Positions 39,033-52,200 of a stretch of 64,000 nucleotides of DNA are shown piece by piece. The position numbers were made by a program, and so were the translations under genes. The stretch's first letter is position 1. The number at the start of each line of letters is the position of its first letter. The stretch lies in assembly GCA_005408345.1 (NCBI GenBank), contig SEMN01000276.1, positions 558,001 through 622,000 of the forward strand, written 5' to 3'. The notes under the pieces are model-generated. The model made no database searches and was not told where the DNA came from. It was given only the letters and a program-made list of their open reading frames with translations. Source of the DNA: Macquaria australasica (lineage: Eukaryota > Chordata > Actinopteri > Centrarchiformes > Percichthyidae).

Positions 39033-42000
39033 GTAAGACAGTTTATCATTCATACCTATTGCCATTGTTCCACGTGCTGCCTTGCATGCAGAGATATATT
39101 TGCATTCTGGACTTAGTGGTAAGGGCTTACTGATGGGTAAGCACGCACACAAGATTGCTCTAAAACCAGTCAAGTTGCTCCCTAGCCCCACTTTGTGCTT
39201 CATGTATTCACATTCGTGTCACAGAGATAAACCTCTGTTTCACTGAAGAATATACCTGACGATGTTTGAAAAGCCCAGAAGGTCGTTTAACAACACTTAC
39301 TGCTGTTTTGTAGGCATTCCCAAAATCCTCAAAGACTCTTCTAACCATCTGGATGAAAAAATGCAGTTTCCTAATCCTAACAAACATGGTAGCCGTAACA
39401 TGACATATGTCTTTGCTTAATTTGCACAAAATGAATCAAAATTTAAACATTTTAATATCGGTTATATTTGATATATTCATGTTACTTTATATTATTTTTT
39501 ATTTTCATACAGAACACGTTAACATTTTTCTTATGTTGTACAAAAATATATATACAAAAATATTTTTTCATCCAGATGGTTAGAAGGGTCTGTGAGGATT
39601 GTGGAATTGTATCTTTAGGACAGTTTTGTTAAACATCCTTCTGGGCTTTTGGATATATATGTTTCAGAGAAACAGATGCTTGCTTCTGTGACTGCAACAT
39701 AAATACATGAGAGGCACAAACTATGATCAGTTGCTCCTCAACTGAAGACTACTGACCCCAGTGTGTGAACATGGACACAAATGTGTAGTTGCTATCCCAC
39801 TGCCCTCTTATCAACAAGTGTTTTCTCCTGAATTGGAAATCAGTCAGTAACAGGTGATTGCATCTGGATACGTCACCTTGTAGTTACTTGATTTACTAAG
39901 TACAGTCAAGGCACAGGAATAGGTTTTTGGTAATAGAGACACAAACACACTTAACTGACACACATGGTAGAAGAACAGCAGGATATCATAAGTGTTTGTT
40001 GGTTTCTGTCAACTGGCTGGTTGAATATCTTGCAGTGATTCAGGCAGTCAGTGGTGTTTGGTTGCACAGAGCTGCGAGCAAAATGCTTACAAACTGGTAA
40101 GTGGTGAACATGGGGCGCAACACGGTGTGCTGCTTAATAATGCAAAGCTTTCAGCCTATAGAACACCTGGTCTTTGCGTTGAGCAGTATGTGTTACAGAT
40201 GTATTGGCAGTGTTATGAAGTGAGATATCATATGGCTGTACCATGCGAATGGTAACTAAAGTTTGTAATTTAGACTATCAGATATAACATACACTGTCAC
40301 TGCAATCTGGTGGTACTTATATTAATTTATACATTTGTACATATAGCTGCATGTGTTGGGCTACATTCAAACAACGGTTAAAATGGTCCAGGTCATGTTT
40401 TTTTTTCCTGAAACTGAAAAACCTGAAATTTTCAATGCTGATTTTGGTCCATCCCGTATTTGCTCCTTATTCTGACACAAACCAGATTTGAGCTAATGTG
40501 ACCTTTTGTCTGAACAGCCGTATCAGCAACGGTTCATCATCAATCAGTTAAGGAACAATGAGGTATCAGGCCACTCACACATGATCACACGATCATTTTA
40601 AACGTCACTTCAGTGCATCAAAACTCGTGATGGCTGAATGGGGCCACAGGATAATGTGGGTGCAATGGTAACAACAAGTTAAGAGCCTTAAAATTAACTT
40701 TAAAGAAGCCACAGACTCAAATAAAAGAAGCGACAGTGGGTAATAGCGGCATGATGGCACGCCATGTACAGTCACTTAAATTAAAATGCCCTCCATTTTA
40801 TTTGTATACTTCTGCACAAGCATGCCAAGTGTTAAATCTTTGGGATGACTTGTTTAGACTGCTGTCAGATATTGGCCACGTTACGAAAAATCTGTGTGTG
40901 AACAGTCGGTCAAAAAGTGAGAACTGAGCAGTAAATCAGTACGGAACAGTAAATACTGGCAATGTAAACACAGAATTGGATAATCTGTTTTAGTGGAGGG
41001 GTCGGCGTTCAGGGGCGGTCGTCCTAGAGCATGTGGGAGCATCAGTGTTGTGACCTGCGCTCAAGGACACTGGGTCGATCCTGCTCTGTGTGAATGACCT
41101 TTTGAGTCTGGACAACACATACAATTTACTGTAGATGCTCTAGGTTTTGTCCAAGGTCACAGCTTTACTGTCACACTTACAATACACATAATCCTGTTTT
41201 AAATTGATATAAAATAAAAAATTTAATAGCTAGAGCATTCATACTTTCTTTCAGCTGAAAGCTAAGGCTTCTTTCTTTCATGTCATCACGTTGTATGCTC
41301 ATGGTGCAAGGTGATGACTTCATTACGTTACCTGCGGTGCAAAACGTGGTGACAACTCACGGTGGCACTGTTTTAATTTATGACACAGCTTCAATAATTT
41401 TATTAGTCGTCATAGTTTATTGACTTACAGCCTTTTAGCTCAGGTTGTACAGAGTTTAGGGATATGAAGCATTTTAAGATGACCTAGGAAATAAGCAAAA
41501 AATACCAATGTAGGCACTGGAGAAATATCTATTGCAGATGAAATTTGCATATCTCAAAAACAAAAAAATGTACATAGTTCAAATAACTTAAGGAGTGTTA
41601 AGAAATATTCTGTCAGTGTTTCTACACTTAGAATAGTTTTGGATCAATATGTTTTTTTGTCTATTTAGTAAAATTTGATGAAAAAACATGTCCCTTTTTT
41701 TTTTTTTTTTTTAAATTTATGACACAATTTCAATACTTTTACCAATTATTATGGTTTACTGTCTTGCATAACCTTTTTAGCTTAGGTTGTACAGATTTGA
41801 GTGATGAAGCATTTGAAGATACTCCAAGAAATTGCATCACAATGAGCACAAATACCAATGTAGGCATTGGCGGACCATTTCTTTTGCAGAGTTCAAAGGG
41901 TTAAAAACAAATATTTAATTTTGGTTACATTGTTCCAGATAGCACGTAGATTTTGTATTGCTGTTTTGTTCAGCCTGCACTTGCTCTCAAGACAGGGGAA

Positions 42001-43178
42001 ACGGGGATACTCGCTCACAGCTTGACTCACTGCAGTCTGGAAGCTGAGCTTTGGTAAACTATCAGAGTTCTCCACTGGAGAACAGGCAGAACAATGGTGC
42101 TTTGTAGATAATATACAGTCATGTTATCAGTACCCAATAGTGGCATATACTGTGTATTTTTATATCATTGAAAACATTTTGATAAAAAGGCTGGATTCTA
42201 GACTGACCCCTCAGTTAAATCTACAGCTTCTCATAGAGGCTCAGTTTGAATCATTAAGTGAAGGTTGAAGGTGAGAGTATCTATGGTAGTGTGAGGTGAA
42301 CGTACTCTTATTCTCAAGTGTGAATCATTAAATGTTTCTTGAACTCTTAACTTGAAGCTCAAGTAAGAGCTGCACTCTGCATGCCTACAGCAGGACTGAT
42401 GGATGTTTTTGCCCAGATAAATACACAGGGGGGGGTTATTTTGCACCAAAGAGACAAGATCAGACTTTAATTCCTTAGGTGTTGTTTTTCTTGGCATTAC
42501 ATCAAAGGCAGGCTGCAGTATTCGGTCAAGCTGTTGCAGGCACTCTGCAAACAGGTTAACTTGTGAGAAGCAATTAACCATATTCATGTAGCAGCAGAAT
42601 GCTGATGTGTGATTGCTACAAAAAAGTCGGGACACTAAAAGTTTCAGAAGTCTTCAGTTCTCTTGATATCCACCCCGCTGTTCGTGTAGAAATGTAATAA
42701 TGACAACTGGTGGAGTTCAGCTCGGCTCTCAGCGAGTGAGGTCAGAGCGCTACCCAGCGATGTGTGTTTAAGCCATTCATCCTTAACTAAAACAACTGAG
42801 CTTCATCCCTTTTGAAAGATACTCATTTCATTAAAGAACAAGCTTACCCTGGCCAAGCTAATATTGCTATCACTAGCTTGACTGCTTCACTTAGCGGTGC
42901 ATCATAAACCACTTCCCAGCGTGTTTTATTTTATTATATAAGCTAATGGCATTGTAACGTCAGATACTTGCATGTAATTATTGAGGCAACATTTCCAGAG
43001 CAGAAAGCTACGCTTTCAGGCAAGTTACCTTAGAAAGCAACCCAGGTATGAACATTTTACAGGAAATGCAGTGTACTGTATGCAGTGACATTGCTGTTAT
43101 GTGGTAACTTGTATTGTCATTTGGCCTGACCCCCTTTTCCCTATGTTGTTGACAAAAGCAGCAGGCGTAATCAGAGTG

Positions 43179-43220
<42 letters not shown>

Positions 43221-46200
43221 CAGTGGGCACAAACAGGTGCACTAAATCCAGCAGGATTAAATTTTCATTGCATGTTCCACGAGCACTGCTGTCCACACAG
43301 GGAGAGCCGCAACGATTGATAGATTAGTTGGATCGATAGAAAATGAATCTGCAACTATTTTGGTAATCGATAAATCATTCGCATCATTTTTCAAGCAAAG
43401 CGTGCTGCTTTTTCGGGTTTTACATTACAGTAAATCAAATATTTAGGGCTTGTGGACCGTTGGTTGGACAAAACAAGACATTTGATGACTTCACTCTGGG
43501 CTCCAGGATATTCTGATCCATGTTTTAAACTCATAAACATAGGAATAGTTTATCCACACATTCAACTGAAATTTAAAAAGATAACATACTACTTATATTC
43601 CCTTGCTTTTAGGATTTTATTGTAAGTTAGACAGTGCTTTTTATCGTTTTATAGACTAATCAGTTAATTGAGAAAATAATTGTCCAATTAATCATTAATG
43701 AAAGTAATTGTTTGATGCTGCCCTAATCTCAACAGTTGAGGATGATTCTACTTTGGTTTATGACTATTTTGACCTGTTGCATTTTAACACTGTCTTTGTA
43801 GATTTGGTTTCTCCATCTAATCACTACTACTGAAAGATGTGTCTTCCACTTTAAGTTGTGTCAGGCTTTCACTTCCATCAGCATGTAAATTAGAGCTGAA
43901 ACGATGAGTTGATCAGAAAAATTCATCTGCAACAATTTAGTTAATCGTTTATATATTTGTTTTAAGCAAAAAACGGCAAAAATTCACTGGTTCTAGGTTC
44001 TCAAATGTGAATATTTGAGACGCCCAAGGTCCCAAAGCCTAAGTTGACAGATGCAGATTGCTTGTTTTTGTGAATACTTGAGAAGCATAAACTGAATATT
44101 TTTGGGTTTGCAGCTGTTGGTCAGACAAAACAAGCAATTTGCATACATCAACTTGGGCTTTGGGATACTGGGATGGACAGTTTTCCCCATTTTCTTGACA
44201 TTTTATAGACCAAGCTATTAATTGAATAATCGAGAAAATAATCAATAGATGAATTGATAATGAAAATAATCTATCATCATGTTGTTTTTCTGAATAACTG
44301 CTGCATTATTCAAGACAAAGACACGTCTGTGTAGACAACAGAGAACTTCCAGAGACCTGTTTGAGGTGTTTAGATGCCACAGTGTCCTTTTTTTCTTTTA
44401 AAATAAAACTAGGGCTGCAACTAACTAATTCTTTTCTCCATTAATGGATCAATCGTTTGGTCTATAAAAAGCAATAATTTCTCCCAGCCTGAGGTGATGT
44501 ATTCATATAGCTTGTTTTATTCAACCAAATGTCCAAAGATATTCAGTTAACTGTCATATATGACAAAATAAAAAACTCCTCACATTTGAGCAGCTGGAAC
44601 CAGGCAGCCGGTTTGGCATCTGTGCTTAAAAAGGACTAAAACCAGCATCAGGTTTCTCAAGACCAGGAGAAAAGCTTGTCACATTTCAGTATATGTGCAT
44701 AACTTGGATTTCAGTGTCCCTGTAAATGTTTTGGTACAAGAAATGATCAGCTGGACTAAATTCAATGTGGATCATCTCGCTTTGATGCTCTTCATTTGTT
44801 AAAGCCTCTGTGCAGCCATAGTGCACCCACACAAGTGGTATCAGTTACTTGGCTGATTAGACTTATTCTCTGGACTGTGTGGGCGTGTACACATCACACT
44901 TGATCGACATCTCCCTAACTGTCCTGAATTATCTTTGTTGCACACGTTTGAATGAGACAGTTTACGGCTTTATGATTCTTTTCCGTATATCGACCTTTGC
45001 GGAGCTCCATCGTACCTCAGATCAAGTTATGTCTGGAGTCTCCTGTTTGACATCAACATTTCTGGTATTTTAATGATTTTTCTGTATGCTGGCTGGGTCT
45101 TTGTGATCGATGCAAAGATGGAAAGTGGCAATGCATGAAGAAGATGCGAACATGTTATCTTGTGAGAGAATCTACTGTGGAAAGGCTGCTCTAAAAGCAT
45201 TAGCACTCTGCAGTTTTTTGAAAGCTTTTATTTAGGGAGAGGATGCTTTTGGTGTCTTGCCAACTGAGTTTGTTAAAAGTTTAATGTATATAGTGCATGA
45301 AAACATACTGTAGGTCCAGATACACATGCAGTCACATCTTGTAGCACAAGTGAATGAGATGAAGCAGCATGAATTAATGGCACTGCAGCTTGAGTCAGCT
45401 GAGAGGGCGATAGCATGAATGGGAATTAGCATCACTTTTTTTCTGAAGCTCTGAAACATGTTTGCATAAGTGGAGGCTGATGTTTCATTCCCCTGTGTAT
45501 AGAAGGACTGTGGGGTATTGATATGGATGAACAACACATTATGTGGTAAATCCATCTTTTAATGTTAATGTGTTGTGATGTAATTGATACAACAAACATT
45601 TTTAGAAGCAACGGATGGGGTCAAATGAGCTTTGAGCTTTTAATGAGGGCAAGAAATAAAAGGAAATTCATGGGACCCATTTACTCCATTGAAGCAACAT
45701 GGAGGCTACTGGGCTGGGCTTGATAACTGAATTTAGCCTGGTAGTATACTCTAGGTCTTCACACAGACTGATGCTGTTGTTTTTAGGCTGTTATTGATAT
45801 TTGAGAATGTGATGATGATACTCTGGCTCTGAAGATGGCGATGTTGGTCGGCCCACCGTTTTGGTCCAGACTGAAATATCTCAACAACTGTTGGATGGAT
45901 TGCCATGAAAGTTTCTGCAGGTATTCATGGTTCCCAGAGGATGAATTTTACTGATTTTGGTGATCCATTTAGCACCACCATGAGATTAACATTTAGGATC
46001 TTTAGTGAAATGTCTCAACAGCTGTGGGAGGGATTGCCATGCAGTTAGGTGTTGGCATTCTTTGTCTTTATGGACAAACCTTGTGGCAATGCCCCTGACA
46101 TTTCATCGTCAGGACAGAATTTTAATTTGGTTGTCATTACAATGAGCGTTACTGCTTCACAGAGCCGCTAGCATGGCAGAAACCTCCTAGTCTAAATTTG

Positions 46201-49200
46201 TTTCTGAAAGAATTGTGACCAAGGAATTGTGAGCGGGACATTTTACTCTCGACAATGTTAAACTATGTAATTGTGACACTCTTGGCATTTCTGTTCTGCA
46301 ATTTCTTGTTACTTATTGGCCAACATATACACCAATAACAAAATATCTGCAGTAAGCTAATACCGGCCTAGCTCTCATCATGATTACTGCTGACTGTGTC
46401 ATTGTATTGTTATTGTAAAAGCACAGAGCTCCAAATTTTGGCTGCCAATGCCCAAAAAAGTGGGTAAACATTGCAGAATATATTGAAAATATATAAGCAG
46501 AAAATCTTTCACCATTATGTTGCTGTGAATCGTCGCTCTTCACCCAGTTGACCCAGTAACCAGAAAGCTTTAACTATCAATGAAAATTTCCCCTTTCTAC
46601 TCTGGTTTACCACACAGGTTTGGGACTCTTTCCTCTTTGGCCACACTCAGGTGTGCACAGCCACGTTTTATGAAGGAGGTGGTGGTGTGCCTTGCTACAG
46701 CTCCCTCCTCCTCTAGAGAGGGAGAAAGAAGTGTAGTGATGGTCGGCAAGGTCAGCTGTACACCGTTTAGCTGACCACCAATACCAGATTAGACAGTGTG
46801 CCTGCAGCACGGCTGTCATCCTGCTGCGCTAACTGTGTCATCTCTCAAAGACAATTTCCCTAATGTATTCTATCTGACAGATGACCCATCTCTGTGATAT
46901 CATTTACGCTCTTCTCCCGCAACAATGGGGACTTCAGCAAGCATGAAGGCATGCTCCTCACGAAATGACATTGCCTTCAGGGTACGTACACCCCACACAA
47001 CCCTGTCAGGTGTCACAGATGTGCAATTTTCTAGAAGTATGCTCTCGATTCCTGTGCTCATGAGGGTTGATCTTATTCTCCGGAGGACAGGAGGTGAAAC
47101 CAAGGCCTAAATTGAACATGCCAACAACTCGTCCCCCTCCATCCCGTTTCTTTAACCTCAAGGAGATATCCTGGTGAGGATGTGTGGCGTTGGAAGATTC
47201 AAAAGCACCCTGTGTCGCCAGGCTGCAGCTTAGACTGTTACAAAATGCATTAAAGAAGGTTGAGTGAACAAAGTTTAACATGTTGTTGCTTATATCCTAG
47301 AGTCAATGCATGCACCAAACAGCAGTTAATAAGCTCAAATGTCTGTTTAAGTGGCTTTCTCTTCCATAACTAATATAATACAATAAACAGTAATAAGCAA
47401 CAGAAAGCTTCCTGCATTAAATATTTGCAATTATTGTTCATGGTTGAAACCATGGAGTGTGCTCTCCAATATCTGCTAATGAACTGCTGAATGACTAAGT
47501 TGTGCATTACCATTACATGACTAAATCTCATTTTGAACATGCTGAATAGCTAGCAGTAGGCACAGTGGGTTGAATTTTAAGGTGGAATGAGACCAGCTTG
47601 CAGCCTTTGTCATCAAAAACTATCCTGTCAGGGAAATGACTTGGCCTTTTTATTGTGTGTCACGGAGAAATCATTAATCTGACGGGTCGCTTGAAATGCT
47701 TTCCTCCTGGGGTCATGACAGCAGATCTTAACGCCTCATTCAGTGGAGGCTGCACTTGCATATGATTGCACAGTTTTTAACATTAAAGGCCTGCTGTATT
47801 TGGATATCTGGTATATAGCTGACACGATTAACAGATTTTAGCCGTTTGACTTCAGGAAACCTCTTGTGTTAAAACTCAAAGTTTTCACAAGCATAGAAAA
47901 GAAGAGTCAAACGACTCAATCATATTCAGGAGGGGATGTGTGAGGAAAAACTCACCACACATAAATATTGTTATTGCAAATATACCATGCAATATCATGA
48001 TATTTTTTTAATGCCATTTCACCCACGGCAAGGTCTTCACAATAATGCAATGCAAGCAATCTATCAGATGTATTGTTTGACTCTTTAGCCCTCTTTTGAC
48101 TCCCTTTTCCCAGTTGTGTTGTGTGCTGCACTGACAGATCCTTTGTCACTTTCTTTTGTACCACGACTGCTTCAATCCATTTTCAAGATGAGCCAATCAC
48201 GTTCAGCATCGCTCATGACTGTGACCATACGGTACGCTGGTCTGCTACTCAACTGGACACTCACTGTCCTTTTCACCACTGACACCGACTGTGCCAAGGC
48301 TGCTGCTCCTAAGGAAAGAAAAAACTGTTTGGATTTCCCACAGCTGTCTTTGTGTACTCTTAGTTTTGTGGAATGACTTCCTTCATTTCCCAGAATGGCT
48401 CATTCTCTGGGGTTTGTCACCCCAGAGAGTGTGCATGACCATGGTACTTTTGTGTACAAACAGAGCAGTAATAAGAGCAAGAAAGTGAGATTTTACAGTA
48501 GGCAAGGCAAGTTTATTTATATAGCACCATTCGTACACATCAGCAGTTAAAAGTGCTTAACAAATGAGCAGATAAAAGAACACAGACAACTAAATGAAAA
48601 ATAAAAATAGCAAAGAAACTGTGGGAGATTCCCCTCTTACCTGAACTGCTGAACATTAGCTGCATTGCATTCTGGTCTTTTGTGGCAGTTATACTGCCAA
48701 GAGCTTTTTTTTTTTTTAAATCACTTAGTGTTTTAAGTGTTTTAAAACTTTGGCTCTATATATGACTGGCACATTTGCAATGTCAGTACAATCTTGTCTT
48801 GCTGCGAGGTCCTTTAACATTTTGTCATGCACCAAATATGTCAGGCTATCTCGTAGCTGTCTGGTATTGCATTGGTGTCACGTTCTTGCTTAATTAAATG
48901 TTAAACTTGGTGTATAAAAACAATTCTGATTCATCTTTATCTGCCAGCAATCCTAACATTAACTCCCACGCACACAGAGAGGAATTCGCTCACACACTCT
49001 GCAACCTAAGGCCTGACTGGTGCAACATTTGCATTACACAGAACTGGAGCTGGTCAGACCTGCCCAAAACTACGGGGATTCCCAGTAAATATTTGCAGCC
49101 CGGCTGAATCTTTTGACCTCCTTGGTTCTCTAATATGCAGAGCTGTTGAAGTGCGTTTGAATTGCAAAGGAAGCTCATGTGTTCTCCAGGAGGGCTTGTG

Positions 49201-52200
49201 TTCAACCCCCTCACCTCACAGCCGTATTTCCTCCTTTTGTTGCAGCTTCCGTGTCTATCCTGTCAACAATCAGATGCAGGTGAATGGCTAGTAAAGTAGC
49301 CTGTTTGCTCTGAAGCCTGACAATGTAAATCAGGGACAAGAGAGAGCAGAGGGCCATTGGAGATCCACTCCTGTAGGCGCTGATAGAATCACTGGTCGTT
49401 GTCGGGTTGAAAGCGTTTGTCAAGAAGAAGCACCATCACTGAAAATTATAAACAGTAGAAATGGTTCACTGATTTACCACATAGTTTACTTCTAATGCAG
49501 ACCATGCTGTTAGTAATTATCATTAAAACAGTAGTGGTATCTTTCTATTGATAAGATACACTGAGATTCAAGGGCTATTTAAGTGTTCGTACTGGCTAGT
49601 TGATGTGCCTAAAAAAAAATAAAAAATAATATAAATAAATAAATTAATCTGCTGATTTACAGATGTGTCTATCACATTGTAAGTCTATGGGGAATAGTCT
49701 TTTGGGGCCAGAGTGCATCACGTGACGGACCCAGACGGTGTAATTAATCGGTTTGGCCACTACGTCAAATTGGCTTCAAAGCCCGGTGCACTTCCTGGGG
49801 GCTTGTTTGGAAGCAGTGAGGGCTGCTAATGCTACTTTTTTTTTTTTTTGCTAATGCTTGTTACCTCTGATTGACTGCTCCTGTCTGTAACTTTACCATC
49901 TGTCTACATGTTTCCTTCTTAAATTACAAGCGAGGTTTGAGGTGTCACCAGCAATTTTATAATCGTCTGACATTTCTTTCAGTGTGGAAATTTAGTCAGA
50001 TGATCAAAACAGGTGTGTGATTGTTACGATAATACGCCTTCATCTTAAGCCAGATCCTAGACCGCTTAGAAGACCACAGAACCTTTGATGTCCCGTTTCT
50101 TCTGGTTTGCTTGTTGTGGATGCATCACCAGTTAAAGCTGTCATTTCAGTCATTACAAACCCATGCTTTCTGCTGCATGCCATGGACACATGATCATAAG
50201 CTTTGATCGACGTGAATGAACAGCTGACTGATCATTGATTTGGCGTCTACATCACTAATTCAGCTTAATTTTATTAATCCAAACTGTGTTTGGCTGTGAC
50301 ATTTTAAGTGAAGCTGGCTGTGAAGTCACTGAAACAGGAAATGAGTCATATCTCCTCAACATTTTGTCGGATCATGATCAAAATTGTTCTGTGGGTAGAT
50401 AAGACCTCGATGTACCTGTGTGCAGTGTTACTCTGCTTGATGTGCTTGTACTTGGCCCAAAGAACTGCAGCTTGCAGCTATATTTTGCTTTGTATTATTT
50501 TTATCACTTTGACAGCGAACAAAGCCCTGGTTCTGTTCTCAGCTTTACATGGATACCATATGTGGTTTCATTGAAGAGGGGAAGCATTATTTATGGATCC
50601 TAGACATGCAAATGAGCCTGATCTCCTGTTGTAGCAGGGTGTAGACCTAACCTACTGCTTATCCACATTATGTCAGGCAGGGAGCTCCCATACCAGTCTG
50701 CTGAACATGTTGTGTGTTGACACAAAGCCTGGTGATGGTTTTAAACTGAGGATATTCAGACTGTAATCTTTGTCAAGTACCTGCTGTGGTCTTTTCTAAA
50801 AATAAATTAATGCTACCTAAAAAAAGAAATAGGTGCACAAGTGCAACGTCTGATACTAAGTAGAAATGGTTGTGCTAATATTTTGTATCCTTTAAGATAG
50901 TTAAGTACATTTAGTTCGTGTTGGGAAAATGTGATTTTGCGACTCAAGAAACTGATAATGAAATGATATAATTTGCCAGAATGCCATAAAATGCCCATAA
51001 ATAAGTTAGTTGTAATGCTTTTTGAGCTATGAAAATGCTAACATAACTTCATACACCATGCAGCTGATTTTGATACACAATAACTCCAGTTACTACGTCT
51101 GTGTTGTTCTTACAAGTTGTTAGATATTCAGCCCGTACTATCATTACATCTTCTTTTACACCTTGTGGCTGCACCAGAAACCACACATGACAGTTCAGTA
51201 GTTCAGTGTGTGGATGAAAGTCTGGTACTATGGAATGAAACTACAGACTATCCTTTTTTTTCTTGGACTGTTTCCTCTGCTCTGCTCAGTTGTGAAAGTG
51301 ATTGTAATACCATTTCCTGAAACTCGCTTCTCCTTTCTCATTTCAAACCACACGGCCAACATCAATACACATGATGACTAATGTAATACACTAAAAATGC
51401 CTAAAACTCCAGCCTTTTCATGGTGTAATTATCCAAACCACATCTGGAGGCTCGTTTGGCCACATTAACAGCAAAGCGTAAATGTTTTCCCAACCCACTT
51501 AAGAGCATTGAAATAAACATTTGCTCTCTGATCCAGGCAGGGAGGATATGCAGATCAGACGGGTGGAAGGCTGTTTGTCGTCCGAGAGTGTCAGGACACT
51601 TGTGGATTCAGTTTTAAAGGATATAACATTCACTCTTTTTCACTGAAATTGGATTTCAGTGTCTAAACCAGAGATGGCTTACCTCAACTCCGTCTTAATT
51701 GTGTTGACACAATAACCCACACCTCTCTCGCACTCCATGGTGTTTAAAGCAACCTTGTTGCCTTCACGAAGGAGTTTGTTTTTGGTCCCACTGTATGTTT
51801 ATTACTTAGCTTAATACCTTTAAAACCTTGCTAATAGTTTTCAGTGAACTTTGGTGTAAAGTGTTTTTGATGTGGATCAGAATCCACGTGAGGATCAGTG
51901 ATCTCAAAATGATTTCAAAGCATTGTAAGCACGTGTTTTTGAACATTTTTGCTCGTTTCTTATGAACTGCTGCCCTTGAATGAACAGGCGTATATTGATG
52001 GTCCTTCAGTGTGTATTTTAAAGTTTATCCAGATCTACATGCACATGAAATAATTTCTAAAATTTAAATTTAAAAAATGCCTAGAGTGTGCAATTTTGTC
52101 CGAGGTATGCACTCCCTGAGACCTCGTTTAAATTTACCTTGTGGAGTTCATGGGCGACAGTGGTTTTACACATTTCACTGATTGAGAGTTGGTGGCGGTA

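Noticed and set aside
38627..39133. 168-codon plus ORF, the longest in the window
   Set aside because: It is read-through of the lpgat1 first coding exon with intron on both sides. Only 38795-39032 matches the protein family, and it has proper splice borders.
40990..41090. Possible tRNA-derived SINE or tRNA gene
   Set aside because: A B-box-like GGGTCGATCC is visible, but no credible A box or cloverleaf can be drawn. Too degenerate to call.
42231..42635. 134-codon minus ORF in lpgat1 intron 2
   Set aside because: No family resemblance, no clear promoter or splice signals, and an ORF of this size is not surprising in 64 kb. A translated database search with hits in other fish would revive it.
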